Source: Actinomycetospora chiangmaiensis DSM 45062
GTDB lineage: Bacteria; Actinomycetota; Actinomycetes; Mycobacteriales; Pseudonocardiaceae
Direction: 5' to 3'
Length of the DNA: 64,000 nt
Assembly (NCBI RefSeq): GCF_000379625.1
Contig: NZ_KB903227.1
Location: 185 to 64,184 of the forward strand
Shown: positions 35,374 to 44,182 of the stretch, one piece after another
Numbering within the stretch: the first letter of the stretch is position 1
Layout: each line of letters opens with the position of its first letter
Notes under the pieces: generated by a model
Seen by the model: the letters and a program-made list of their open reading frames with translations, nothing else
The model's database searches: none
Told to the model about the DNA's origin: nothing
Made by a program: the position numbers and the translations under genes

Positions 35374-35712
35374 TCAGCCGGCCGTCCGCCGGGACGTGTC
35401 CTCGCGGGCCGCGAGCGGCGCCCCGGCCAGGTCCTCCTCGTTGCACAGGACCTTGACCTTGAAGTAGGGCGAGCCCTGGGCGTCGTCGTAGTCGAGATGG
35501 ATGGCGATGACGTCGACGGCCTCGCCCAGCCAGGTCTCCGTCTCCCGCAGCCAGCCGGCGCACCGCTCCAGGGCGGCCGGGAGTTCGTCGTCGCAGAACT
35601 CGACCGCGCGGTACGGCACGTCCTCGACGCGGTCCTGGCTCCCCGACGGTCGGGGAAGGCCCTCGGCGAGGCCGAGGTCGTCGAGCTCCAACTTCGTCAC
35701 GTGCTGAGTCAC
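35374..35712 (-). CDS. Hypothetical protein, 112 residues
   Basis: Not recognised. A soluble, acidic protein with an alpha/beta pattern (ELPAALERCAGWLRETETWLGEAVDVIAIHLDY, then GSPYFKVKVLCNEED). Codon bias is typical of a real gene here. The stand-alone position, between a small membrane protein gene and a hairpin, gives no clue to its role. Confidence 0.65.
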   Translation of the reverse strand: MTQHVTKLELDDLGLAEGLPRPSGSQDRVEDVPYRAVEFCDDELPAALERCAGWLRETETWLGEAVDVIAIHLDYDDAQGSPYFKVKVLCNEEDLAGAPLAAREDTSRRTAG

Positions 35713-35772
35713 GGACCCGGAGATACGTCACCCACCCCGCCCGGCGCAAGCCCCGTTCGGCGATGTCGCGAC

Positions 35773-35816
35773 GTCAGTGGCACGAGGTGCTCCCAGCGGC
35801 ACCTCGTGCCCCTGAC
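35773..35816. terminator. Intergenic hairpin with an 18-bp stem
   Basis: 35773-35790 pairs with 35799-35816 with one mismatch (GTCAG-T-GGCACGAGGTGC against GCACCTCGTGCC-C-CTGAC). It lies downstream of the GAF-PP2C gene (stop at 35888) on the minus strand and could end its transcript. GTCAGTGGCAC also opens the 36-base repeat block at 27303. Confidence 0.55.
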
Positions 35817-35887
35817 ATTTCGGTGACCACACGCCGGATCCGGCGGCGGGGTGGGGACGGGCGTGTGTCAGGTCCCGAGTGCCCGCG

Positions 35888-37258
35888 TCAGCCGGCGGGG
35901 CTGCGGACGACGATCACGGCCGTGTCGTCGAGCACGGCGCCGCCGGCGTGTTCGAGGGCGGCGCTGGCGATCGCGTCGGCGACCGTCTCCGCCCCCGGCC
36001 CGGGCGGCAGCTCCGCCAGGGCCCGGGCGACGCCGTCCTCGCCGAACTGCTCGCCGCCCACCACCCGGGACTCGGTGATCCCGTCGGTGTAGAAGACCAG
36101 GCTGTCGCCCGGGAACAGCGCGGTCTCCTCGCGGGCGACCCGTGCGTCCGGCCGGATCCCCAGCGCCCGGCCGCCCTCCTGCAGCCGGACCACCTCGCCG
36201 TCGGCGCGCAGCACGAACGACGGCGGGTGCCCACCGGTCACCACGACGACGTCGAGCCCCGCACCCTCGCGGGCGGTGATCGTCGCGTAGGTGGCGGTGA
36301 CGAAGCTGCGCCGCTCGCTGAACCAGACGTGCAGGACCTCGTTGAGGGCGGTCAGCACCGCCTCGGGGCTGTCCTCGGTGTGCCCCACCGCGCGCACCGT
36401 GGAGCGGGCGAGCGCGGTCGTGCGGGCCGCCCAGGCGCCCTTGCCGCAGACGTCGCCGATCACCACGCCCCAGCCGCCGGTGACGGGGAAGACGTCGTAG
36501 AAGTCGCCCAGCACCTCCGCGCCGCGGCCGCCGGGCCGGTACCGCGCGGCGACCTCCATACCGGGGATGCGCGGGGCGTCCGCGGGCAGCAGGGACTGCT
36601 GCAGGGTCTCGGCGAGTTCGGTGGCCTCGGCCGCGCTCTGCTCCGCGCGCCGGGCGTTGCGTTCGGCCTCTGCGGCGTGGTGCTCGGCGTTGGCGGCGTG
36701 CCGGGCGGCCTCGGCGTAGGCGAGCTGGGTCTGCCGCAGGGCGACCCGCAGGGCGATCTCACCGCCGGCCGCCTGCGCGAGCGTCCGCAGGACCTCGAGG
36801 TCCTGCTCGCTCCAGTCCCGCCGGCGGGTGTCCATGGCGCAGAAGGTGCCGAGCACCTCGCCGTCGGCCGAGCGGATGGGCAGCCCCACCCACGCGCCGA
36901 TGTCGAGCGCGTCCACCGCCGCCATCCCGCGGGTGCGGTGGTCGGCCCGGGTGTCGGGGATGACCTGCTCGGCCCCGGCGCTGACGACGAACTGGCAGAA
37001 CGACTCCTCGACGTGGTTCTGCCGCTGCTCCGGCGGGCCGGCGTCGAAGCCGGTGGTGCTCTTCCAGTAGGACCGGCGTTCGTCCACCAGCGTCACGAAC
37101 ACCATGGGGGCGTCGAGCAGGGCCGACGCGAGCCGGGTGAGGCGGTCGAACGCCTCCTCGGGCTCGGTGTCGAGCAGGCCGGTGGCGGCCACCGCCTCGA
37201 CGCGGGTCGTCGAGGCGATCGCGTCGCACGCGCCCTCGACCGGCGTCCCGCTCACCAC
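35888..37258 (-). CDS. GAF-PP2C (SpoIIE/RsbU-type) phosphatase
   Basis: A 456-residue signalling phosphatase. Residues 20-175 are a GAF domain (VEAVAATGLLDTEPEEAFDRL ... HVEESFCQFVV ... LGTFCAMDTRRRDWSEQDL). An Ala/Glu-rich coiled coil at 180-225 links to the PP2C domain (GRGAEVLGDFYDVFP, VIGDVCGKGAWAA, LVFYTDGITESR). The metal-binding Asp residues of PP2C are present. Such proteins switch anti-anti-sigma factors in response to a GAF signal. The start is GTG. Stands beside two other GAF-type genes on the same strand. Confidence 0.92.
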   Translation of the reverse strand: MVSGTPVEGACDAIASTTRVEAVAATGLLDTEPEEAFDRLTRLASALLDAPMVFVTLVDERRSYWKSTTGFDAGPPEQRQNHVEESFCQFVVSAGAEQVIPDTRADHRTRGMAAVDALDIGAWVGLPIRSADGEVLGTFCAMDTRRRDWSEQDLEVLRTLAQAAGGEIALRVALRQTQLAYAEAARHAANAEHHAAEAERNARRAEQSAAEATELAETLQQSLLPADAPRIPGMEVAARYRPGGRGAEVLGDFYDVFPVTGGWGVVIGDVCGKGAWAARTTALARSTVRAVGHTEDSPEAVLTALNEVLHVWFSERRSFVTATYATITAREGAGLDVVVVTGGHPPSFVLRADGEVVRLQEGGRALGIRPDARVAREETALFPGDSLVFYTDGITESRVVGGEQFGEDGVARALAELPPGPGAETVADAIASAALEHAGGAVLDDTAVIVVRSPAG

Positions 37259-37294
37259 GGCGCCAGCCTACGGATCGACCGACGGACGTCGGGG

Positions 37295-37990
37295 TCACAT
37301 CCGGCCGCACCCCCCGTCCAGGCGGTCGACGAGGGACTCGGCGACGTCCACGGGGTCGGCGCCGCGGCGCTGCAGGTGCGGCACCAGGAGGTGCTCGGCC
37401 TCGCCCGGGGACAGGTCGAGCGCCCGGCGCACGAGGATGAGGGCCAGGCGGTACCGGACGTCGAGGGGCTCGTGCGGGCCGTAGAGCAGGGTGCGTGCCC
37501 GGCGCGCGAACATGTCCGCCAGGACCGTCGTGTCGAGCCCCAGCACGTCGGGGTCCGCCGCGTAGAGGTCCAGGGCGGTCCGACGGCCGTCGCGGGCGCG
37601 CAACGTGGTCGAGTGCAGCGCCCGGAACGGCGGGGGGAACGGGACGCTCACCGCGCCGTCGCCGAGCTCGACGGCGAGGTCGTCGACCACCAGCACCGCG
37701 AGCGACGGTGGCGCCGCGCGTGCCTCGTCGAGCAGCGGCCCGCGCCCCGACCGGCCGTGCCACGCGTCGACCTCGGCGATGGCGGGGTCGGTGCAGTGGG
37801 TGGAGTGGACCCGGCCGTGGCCGGTGTGGGAGATGGCCGCGGCGTCCGCACCCGGGACGGTGTCCGCGCAGACGCTGAGCAGCGCGTCGAGGCCGTCGTA
37901 CCCGGGCTCGGCGGGGCGCCGCAGCCGGAGGGCGGCGAGGCGCAGGGAGTCGTCGAGCCGGAACGGGACATCGTCATCGACGTCGGACAA
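37295..37990 (-). CDS. GAF-like regulator with ANTAR-like C terminus
   Basis: A 231-residue protein. Residues 10-150 resemble a GAF sensor (ALLSVCADTVPGADAAAISHTG ... PLLDEARAAPPSLAVLVVDDL). Residues 175-225 form three helices (LDVRYRLALILVRRALDLSPGEAEHLLVPHL) similar to, but weaker than, an ANTAR RNA-binding domain. I prefer a TTG at 37990 as the start because GAGGAG sits 7 bases upstream and the upstream frame is low-complexity. It lies 37 bases from the GAF-PP2C gene, downstream of the GAF-ANTAR gene. Confidence 0.6.
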   Translation of the reverse strand: MSDVDDDVPFRLDDSLRLAALRLRRPAEPGYDGLDALLSVCADTVPGADAAAISHTGHGRVHSTHCTDPAIAEVDAWHGRSGRGPLLDEARAAPPSLAVLVVDDLAVELGDGAVSVPFPPPFRALHSTTLRARDGRRTALDLYAADPDVLGLDTTVLADMFARRARTLLYGPHEPLDVRYRLALILVRRALDLSPGEAEHLLVPHLQRRGADPVDVAESLVDRLDGGCGRM

Positions 37991-38185
37991 CGCTGCTCCT
38001 CGCTCGGCACCGGCCGCCGTCCCCCCGGCGGCGACGGGCCATCGGAGGTCGTCGCGGGCCGGGCACGGCCGTGGCAGGCGGCCGAACCCGGGCCGCCGTC
38101 CACCGGACATCGGCCGTGCATGTCGACCGTTCGACGAAGAGACTACCCGCGGAACGAACGACCACTCCGGCCACGGCCCGCGCCG

Positions 38186-38983
38186 TCAGGCCTCGTGCCC
38201 GAGCGCGCTCCCGTCCACACCGCTCCACACCCGGGCGCGCCCGGCGACCTCGTCGGCCAACCAGCGCGACACCCCCAGGAGCTTGATGTTGGCGTCCTGG
38301 CTCGAGCGGACCAGCAGGTCGAAGGCCTGGTGCTCGTCGAGCGAGAACCGTTCCATCAGGATCCCCTTGGCCTGCCCGATGACGTCGCGCGTGGCGATGG
38401 CGTGCGTCAGCTGCTCGACCCGGCGCGCCCCGTACATGGCCACCGACGCCTGGGTGGCGAACGCGGCGGCGACGGCCCGGGCCGTGGGGTCGAACGCCGT
38501 CCCGGGGCGCCCGTACAGGTTGAGCGCGCCCGGCTCGGCGTCCTGCGGGGCCAGGGCGAACGAGATCAGCGACCCGATCCCGGCCTCCCGCGCCAGGGGC
38601 ACGAACCGCGGCCAGCGCGCCTCGGCCGCGAAGTCCTCGACCACGGTGACACTGCCCGCCCCGGCCTCGAGCGCGTCGACGCACGGTCCCTCGCCCAGCT
38701 CGGCCTGGGCCCGGTCCAACACCTCGATCGCCGGGTCGCTCGGGGCCCGCGAGGTCAGCCCGCCGCCGGGGGCGCGCACGGTCAGCCCGGCGTAGGCGGC
38801 GCCGGGCACGTGCTGCACCGCGGCGTCGGTCAGCCGCCGCAGGGCCTGCTCCGCCTCCGAACCCTCGGTGGTCGTCCCGCTCCGTCGTCGGACGAGTTGC
38901 TCGGCGGTCGCCGTCAGGACGTCCTGCAGCCACGACAGATCGCCGCGTTCGACCACGTGCACCCCCGGTCTTCCGGTCCTCAC
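38186..38983 (-). CDS. GAF-ANTAR transcription antitermination regulator
   Basis: A 265-residue cytosolic regulator. Residues 40-190 are a GAF domain (ALRRLTDAAVQHVPGAAYAGLTV, ELGEGPCVDALEAG, SLISFALAP ... GALNLYGRPG). Residues 200-250 are an ANTAR domain (LTHAIATRDVIGQAKGILMERF, then DEHQAFDLLVRSSQDANIKL), which binds paired RNA hairpins to prevent termination. Its target RNA is unknown. The three genes 35888-38983 form one signalling neighbourhood. Confidence 0.92.
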   Translation of the reverse strand: MRTGRPGVHVVERGDLSWLQDVLTATAEQLVRRRSGTTTEGSEAEQALRRLTDAAVQHVPGAAYAGLTVRAPGGGLTSRAPSDPAIEVLDRAQAELGEGPCVDALEAGAGSVTVVEDFAAEARWPRFVPLAREAGIGSLISFALAPQDAEPGALNLYGRPGTAFDPTARAVAAAFATQASVAMYGARRVEQLTHAIATRDVIGQAKGILMERFSLDEHQAFDLLVRSSQDANIKLLGVSRWLADEVAGRARVWSGVDGSALGHEA

Positions 38984-39158
38984 ACGCCCGATCGCGAGCG
39001 CCGCTCACGGCCGGTGCCTGGGGGGTCAAACACCGGCTCGTCGTCACCGGCCCGCCCACCGACACCAGGCCGTGGGGGGGGACCGGAGTCGGCAGACTAC
39101 GACGCGGAACGAAGACCTGTACAGCGAACGACGTCCGTCCCGGGGGTGACGGAGGCGC

Positions 39159-40097
39159 TCACTCCGGGACGACGACGACCTTGCCGCGCAGCGTGCCCGC
39201 GTCGGCCTCGGCGTGGACCGCGGGCAGCTCGGCGAGCGGCACCCGACGGGCGACCTCCACCCGCAGCTCGCCGCGGTCGACGGCGGCCACGAGCTCCGCC
39301 AGCTGACCCGCGTCGCTGCGGACGAACACGTCGACCGCCCGGACCCCGCGCCGCTCGTCCGGGGGCGCCGGGGTGGCGGGTACGGTGTTCACCACGACGC
39401 CGCCGTCGCGCACCAGGGTCACGAGCCCGGCCAGCCGCTCCGCGCCGATGCCCGCGAGGTTGAGCAGCACGTCGACCGGCGCGCCGACGGCGGTGAGGAC
39501 GTCGACGCTCGTGTGGTCGACGACCTCGTCGGCCCCCAGCGAGCGCACCAGCTCGAGGCTGCGCGGGCTGCCCGTCGCGATGACGTACGCGCCCGCGTTC
39601 TTCGCCAGCTGCACCGCGAACCCGCCCACGGCACCGCCGGCGCCGTTGACCAGCACCCGCTGCCCCGCGGTCACCTTCGCGTCGTCGACCAGTGCCTGCC
39701 ACGCGGTCAGCCCGACGGACGGCAACGCGGCCGCATCGGTCAGCGGGACACCGCGCGGCGCCGTGGCCAGGACCTCGGCCGGCGCGAGCACGTACTCCGC
39801 CGCTGCCCCGTCCTCGAGCATCGGCAGGAAGCCGACCACCTCGTCACCGACCTGCCACCCGCTCACACCCGCGCCGAGCGCGTCGACCGTGCCGGCGACG
39901 TCGATGCCCGGGGTGTGCGGCAGGACCACGGGGAAGGGCCCTTGCAGCCACCCGCCGCGGATGCCGTCGTCGACCGGGTTGAACGTGGTCGCCGCGACCC
40001 GCAGCCGCACCTGGCCGGCGCCGGGCGCGGGGAGGTCGACCTCCTCGTGACGCAGCACCTCGGGTCCGCCGTACTCGTGGAACCGCACTGCCTTCAT
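39159..40097 (-). CDS. MDR/quinone-oxidoreductase family NADP-dependent oxidoreductase
   Basis: A 312-residue zinc-free MDR enzyme, probably a quinone or enone reductase. N-terminal GroES-like part (MKAVRFHEYGGPEVLRHEEV, HTPGIDVAGTVDALG) and Rossmann motif VNGAGGAVGGFAVQLAKNAGA near 143-163. No catalytic zinc Cys/His set. Divergent from the MarR gene, with two palindromic operators in the gap, so it is almost certainly the regulated target: a redox or electrophile response enzyme. Confidence 0.92.
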   Translation of the reverse strand: MKAVRFHEYGGPEVLRHEEVDLPAPGAGQVRLRVAATTFNPVDDGIRGGWLQGPFPVVLPHTPGIDVAGTVDALGAGVSGWQVGDEVVGFLPMLEDGAAAEYVLAPAEVLATAPRGVPLTDAAALPSVGLTAWQALVDDAKVTAGQRVLVNGAGGAVGGFAVQLAKNAGAYVIATGSPRSLELVRSLGADEVVDHTSVDVLTAVGAPVDVLLNLAGIGAERLAGLVTLVRDGGVVVNTVPATPAPPDERRGVRAVDVFVRSDAGQLAELVAAVDRGELRVEVARRVPLAELPAVHAEADAGTLRGKVVVVPE

Positions 40098-40122
40098 GGC
40101 GCGCCTCGCCTCTCGTCATCAC

Positions 40123-40144
40123 GATGCTTCGAAGTCGAAGCATC
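40123..40144. promoter_or_regulatory. MarR operator 1
   Basis: Inverted repeat with perfect 10-base arms GATGCTTCGA and TCGAAGCATC separated by 2 bases, 25 bases upstream of the oxidoreductase start. Confidence 0.8.
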
Positions 40145-40157
40145 GCCGACACTAGGT

Positions 40158-40177
40158 TTGCTTCGAACTCGAAGCAA
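40158..40177. promoter_or_regulatory. MarR operator 2
   Basis: Inverted repeat with perfect 9-base arms TTGCTTCGA and TCGAAGCAA separated by 2 bases, 15 bases upstream of the MarR GTG. Same GCTTCGA-N2-TCGAAGC core as operator 1; centres are 34 bases apart. Confidence 0.8.
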
Positions 40178-40192
40178 GGTGACACTGGGACT

Positions 40193-40690
40193 GTGACCGA
40201 GCCGACGCACGCCGTGGACCCCGTGCGACTGCGCGCCTACTTCGCGCTGATCGAGGTGTCCGGGCTGCTGCGCCACGCCATCGAGCAGCAACTGCAGGCC
40301 GACGGCGACCTGACGTTCGTGCGGTTCCAGATCCTCCGCCGGTTGCAGCTCTCCCCCGCCGGCCGTCAGCGCATGACCGACCTGGCCGACGCGATCGTGT
40401 TCAGCCGCAGCGGCCTGACCTACCAGGCGGGGCTGCTCGAGAAGGTCGGGCTCGTCGTGCGGAACCCCTCGCCCGACGACGAGCGCGGGGTCACCATCGC
40501 GATCACCGACGCCGGGCGCGCCCTCGTGGACGCGGTGATGCCCGGACACGAGGCGGTGGTGGACCGACTGCTGTTCTCGCAGCTCTCGCAGGACGACGCC
40601 CGGACCCTCACGGCACTGCTGACCCCGGTGCGCGACCACATGCGCGAAGCCCCGCCGCGCTCGGCGCGCCCGCGACGGGCCCGGTCCTGA
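40193..40690 (+). CDS. MarR family transcriptional regulator
   Basis: A 165-residue winged-helix regulator: FVRFQILRRLQLSPAGRQRMTDLADAI, FSRSGLTYQAGLLEKVGLVVRN and wing PSPDDERGVTIAITDAGRA. It should bind the two GCTTCGA palindromes in the 95-base gap and repress both itself and the divergent oxidoreductase. No Cys is present, so a direct thiol sensor of OhrR type is unlikely; a ligand is more probable. GTG start at 40193. Confidence 0.93.
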   Translation: MTEPTHAVDPVRLRAYFALIEVSGLLRHAIEQQLQADGDLTFVRFQILRRLQLSPAGRQRMTDLADAIVFSRSGLTYQAGLLEKVGLVVRNPSPDDERGVTIAITDAGRALVDAVMPGHEAVVDRLLFSQLSQDDARTLTALLTPVRDHMREAPPRSARPRRARS

Positions 40691-40861
40691 CCGTGCGTGT
40701 CCACTGAACGACATCGTGCGCGAACGTCCGGTGGACGTGAACGGTCGGCCGGACGACCCTGGGGGCACCGCGCCCCGGGGCATCGTCGCTCCGCGGATCG
40801 GCGCGGGTCCCCCCCGGGCACGTGGAGTCGTCGCGTGCCCTCACGCTGAAGGAGACACCTC

Positions 40862-43204
40862 GTGTCTGGTCGTCGGGTGCTGCCGGAGCCGGAGCCCGCG
40901 AAGCCGGTGGTCACCGCGGTCGGGGCCGGCGAGCACGACGGGACGTTCGAGCCGGTGCGCCCGACCCGGCCGCCCCGCGGCGCCCCGAACGTCGTCGTCG
41001 TGGTGCTCGACGACCTCGGGTTCGGCAGCTCCAGCGCCTACGGCGGCCCCTGCCGGATGCCGACGGCGGAGCGCCTCGCCGACGGCGGGCTGCGCTACAG
41101 CCGGTTCCACGTCACGGCCCTGTGCTCCCCGACCCGCCAGGCGCTGATGACCGGACGCAACCACCACGCCGTCGGGATGGGGGCGACGACGGAGATGGCG
41201 ACGTCCGCCCCCGGCTACACCGGTGTCCGGCCCCGCAGTGCGGCGACGCTCGCACGCGTGCTGCAGGGCAACGGGTACAGCACCGCGGCGTTCGGGAAGT
41301 GGCACCAGACCCCGCCGTCGGAGATCAGCCCGGTCGGGCCGTTCGACCGCTGGCCGACCGGCGAGGGCTTCGACCACTTCTACGGCTTCATGGCCTGCGA
41401 GATGAACCACTGGTATCCGCTGCTCTTCGACGGCACCCGCCCGGTCGAGCCGTCGCGCCGCCCCGAGGACGGCTACCACCTGTCCGAGGACCTCGTCGAC
41501 CACGCCGTCGAGTGGGTGCACACGCAGCGGACCCTGACGCCCGACCGCCCGTTCTTCACCTACCTCGCCTTCGGCGCCTCGCACGCCCCGCTGCACGTCG
41601 CCCCCGAATGGCGCGAGCGCTACCGCGGCGAGTTCGACGACGGGTGGGACCGGCTCCGCGAGACCACGCTGGCCCGCCAGAAGGCGCTGGGCGTGGTGCC
41701 GGAACACGCCGAACTCTCCCCGTGGCCGGACTCCGTGCCGCACTGGGACGACCTCGACGACACCCGCCGTGCCCTCGGCGCCCGCTTCATGGAGACCTTC
41801 GCCGGGTTCACCGAGCACGCGGACGCGCAGCTCGGCCGCTTCGTGGCGACCCTCGAGGAGCTCGGCGAGCTCGACGACACGCTGTTCCTCTACCTGCTCG
41901 GCGACAACGGCGCGTCGGGCGAGGGCGGGATCGAGGGCACGCACGTCGAACACCGGCTCGGGCACGGGCTCGTCGACGTCCCCGCCGAGATGCTCACCCA
42001 CCTCGACGAGATCGGGGGGCCGGCGAGCTACCCGATCGCGCCGGTGGGGTGGGCGCTCGCGATGAACACGCCCTACCAGTGGACCAAGCAGGTGGCGTCG
42101 CACTTCGGCGGCACCCGCGACGGCCTGGTGGTGCACTGGCCGCGCGGCATCGCCGACGGCGGCGGGGTGCGCCACCAGTTCCACCACGTGATCGACGTGC
42201 TCCCGACGATCCTCGACTGTGCCGGGATCACGGCTCCGACCAGCGTCGACGGTGTCGTCCAGCAGCCGGTCGACGGCACGAGCATGCGCTACACCTTCGG
42301 AGCGCCCGACGCCCCGGACCGCCGCCGCACGCAGTACTTCGAGATGTGCGGCAACCGCGGGATCTACCACGAGGGCTGGACCGCGGTGACCCGTCACGGG
42401 ACGCCGTGGGAGATGGTCCCGACCGGGGCGAGGAGCTTCCACGACGACGTCTGGGAGCTCTACGACACCACCACCGACCCGAGCCAGGCCCACGACGTCG
42501 CCGCCGCACACCCCGCCACCCTCGCCCGGCTGCAGGACATGTTCTTCGTCGAGGCGGTGCAGCACCACGTCCTGCCCCTCGACGACCGCGTCACCGAGCG
42601 GGAGAACCCCCAGCTCGCGGGGCGGTTCGACCTCGTCGGCGACCGCACCTCGGTGACCTACCGGGGCTCGGTGCGCCGGCTGATCGAGGAGACGGTGCCG
42701 AACGTCAAGAACCGCTCGCACGCGATCGTCGCCGAGATCGAGGTCTCGGCGGGCGGGGCCGAGGGCGTCGTCGTCGCGCAGGGCGGGCGGTTCGGCGGCT
42801 GGTCGCTCTACGTGCGCGGCGGCCGCGCCTGCTACGTCTACAACTACTTCGGCCTGCGGCGGCACACCGTCCGCGCCCCGCTCCCGCTGGCGCCCGGGCG
42901 CCACGAGCTGCGGATGGACCTCGCCTACGACGGCGGCGGGGTCGGCCGGGGCGGGACGGCGACGCTGCGCGTCGACTCCCACGACGTCGGGTCGGTGCGG
43001 GTGCCCGCGACGATCCCGTACTACTTCTCGTTCGACGAGACCTTCGACGTCGGCGTCGACCTCGGGACCCCCGTCACCGAGGACTACGCGGCCGGGGACA
43101 ACGCCTTCACCGGCACCGTGCACACCGTGCGCGTCGACCTCGCGCCGCTCGCGGCGGACCCCCAGCCCGCGGAGCTGCACCGGCGGGTCATGGCGTCGCA
43201 CTAG
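40862..43204 (+). CDS. Cys-type arylsulfatase
   Basis: A 780-residue sulfatase. The formylglycine motif LCSPTR has the modifiable C88 and R92; D50-D51 in VVVLDDLGFG bind calcium; GKWH and the HGP-like region follow. C-terminal residues 560-780 add a beta-rich domain common in large actinobacterial sulfatases. No signal peptide is seen, so it is probably cytosolic, where the neighbouring formylglycine-generating enzyme would act. The GTG start has GAAGGAG ten bases upstream. An imperfect inverted repeat (TCCACTGAACG ... CGTCCGGTGGA, 40700-40735) lies upstream. Confidence 0.93.
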   Translation: MSGRRVLPEPEPAKPVVTAVGAGEHDGTFEPVRPTRPPRGAPNVVVVVLDDLGFGSSSAYGGPCRMPTAERLADGGLRYSRFHVTALCSPTRQALMTGRNHHAVGMGATTEMATSAPGYTGVRPRSAATLARVLQGNGYSTAAFGKWHQTPPSEISPVGPFDRWPTGEGFDHFYGFMACEMNHWYPLLFDGTRPVEPSRRPEDGYHLSEDLVDHAVEWVHTQRTLTPDRPFFTYLAFGASHAPLHVAPEWRERYRGEFDDGWDRLRETTLARQKALGVVPEHAELSPWPDSVPHWDDLDDTRRALGARFMETFAGFTEHADAQLGRFVATLEELGELDDTLFLYLLGDNGASGEGGIEGTHVEHRLGHGLVDVPAEMLTHLDEIGGPASYPIAPVGWALAMNTPYQWTKQVASHFGGTRDGLVVHWPRGIADGGGVRHQFHHVIDVLPTILDCAGITAPTSVDGVVQQPVDGTSMRYTFGAPDAPDRRRTQYFEMCGNRGIYHEGWTAVTRHGTPWEMVPTGARSFHDDVWELYDTTTDPSQAHDVAAAHPATLARLQDMFFVEAVQHHVLPLDDRVTERENPQLAGRFDLVGDRTSVTYRGSVRRLIEETVPNVKNRSHAIVAEIEVSAGGAEGVVVAQGGRFGGWSLYVRGGRACYVYNYFGLRRHTVRAPLPLAPGRHELRMDLAYDGGGVGRGGTATLRVDSHDVGSVRVPATIPYYFSFDETFDVGVDLGTPVTEDYAAGDNAFTGTVHTVRVDLAPLAADPQPAELHRRVMASH

Positions 43205-43221
43205 GTGGCTGCGCCTGGTGT

Positions 43222-43253
43222 GCAGAAAGTGGGGCTATGCGCCCACTTTCTGC
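43222..43253. terminator. Hairpin between the sulfatase and FGE genes
   Basis: Perfect 12-bp stem GCAGAAAGTGGG with CCCACTTTCTGC and an 8-base loop. It fills the gap between the two convergent stops and touches the FGE stop codon. Confidence 0.75.
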
Positions 43254-44108
43254 TCACCTGCGCGCAGCGCACCGGAACCCGAGGTTGCCCGAGCTCGACT
43301 CGGGGGTGTTCGAGGTCCGGGCCGCGACGCGGTAGCGGTTGCAGTAGGAGTCATGACAGAGGTATGAGCCGCCGCGCATCACCCGCGCATCGCCCTCGTC
43401 CGGCCCCTGCGGATCCCGCTCCGGCGACCGGGCGTACCAGTCGGCGGCGAAGCGGTCGGCGCACCACTCCCAGACGTTCCCCACGGTCTGCCAGAGCCCA
43501 TAGGCGTTGGGGCGGTAGGTCTTGACCGGCGCCGTCGTCAGGAAGCCGTCCTCCCGGGTGTTCTCCGTGGGGAACCGGCCCTGCCAGATGTTGAGGGCCC
43601 ACCGGCGGCCGAGCTCGTCGCCCCACGGGAACCGGGCGCCCGCGAGCCCGCCGCGGGCGGCGTACTCCCACTCCGCCTCCGTCGGGAGCCGCCGGTCCGC
43701 CCACGCGCAGTACGCCTGGGCGTCGTGCCAGGAGACGTGGACGACGGGGTGGTTCGCCCGGTCGCCGATCGAGGAGCCGGGACCCTCGGGGTGGCGCCAG
43801 CAGGCGCCACGGACGGCGAGCCACCACGGCGCACCGTCGACGCTTGTCAGGACGTCCTCGCGCGAGCCGGTGAAGGCCAGGTGGAAGACCCCCGACGAGC
43901 CCCAGCGCTCGGCGTCCGTGACGTACCCGGTCTCCTTGACGAAGCGCGCGAACGCGGCGTTGGTGACGGTGGTGGCGTCGACGTGGAACGACGACAGCGT
44001 GACCGGGTGCACCGGCCGTTCCCCGTCGGCCGGGTCGCCGTCGCCGTGGTGGTCGCCCATCGCGAAGGTGCCGCCGGGGACGAGGACCTGGCCGTGCGTC
44101 GATCGCAT
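43254..44108 (-). CDS. Formylglycine-generating enzyme
   Basis: A 284-residue oxidase that converts the sulfatase Cys to formylglycine. The active-site pair is C251 and C256 in MRGGSYLCHDSYCNRYR, as in true FGEs and unlike EgtB or other C-type-lectin-like relatives. FARFVKETGYVTDAERWG, RLPTEAEWEYAARGG and SSSGNLGFRCAARR are also typical. It converges with the sulfatase gene, its likely client. The ATG at 44108 is chosen for its SD (GAGGTGGTGATC); a further in-frame start lies at 44153. Confidence 0.95.
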   Translation of the reverse strand: MRSTHGQVLVPGGTFAMGDHHGDGDPADGERPVHPVTLSSFHVDATTVTNAAFARFVKETGYVTDAERWGSSGVFHLAFTGSREDVLTSVDGAPWWLAVRGACWRHPEGPGSSIGDRANHPVVHVSWHDAQAYCAWADRRLPTEAEWEYAARGGLAGARFPWGDELGRRWALNIWQGRFPTENTREDGFLTTAPVKTYRPNAYGLWQTVGNVWEWCADRFAADWYARSPERDPQGPDEGDARVMRGGSYLCHDSYCNRYRVAARTSNTPESSSGNLGFRCAARR

Positions 44109-44182
44109 GATCACCACCTCTACCCGCGCCGACCGTTCGGCACCAGCGGACAAACCCGCACGGAACTGTTGGGATGTGCTGC

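Noticed and set aside
35879-39463. 1194-codon open frame on the plus strand
   Set aside because: Spans the antisense of four genes; low-complexity composition only.
40841-43201. 786-codon open frame on the minus strand
   Set aside because: Antisense of the sulfatase gene; no recognisable protein pattern.
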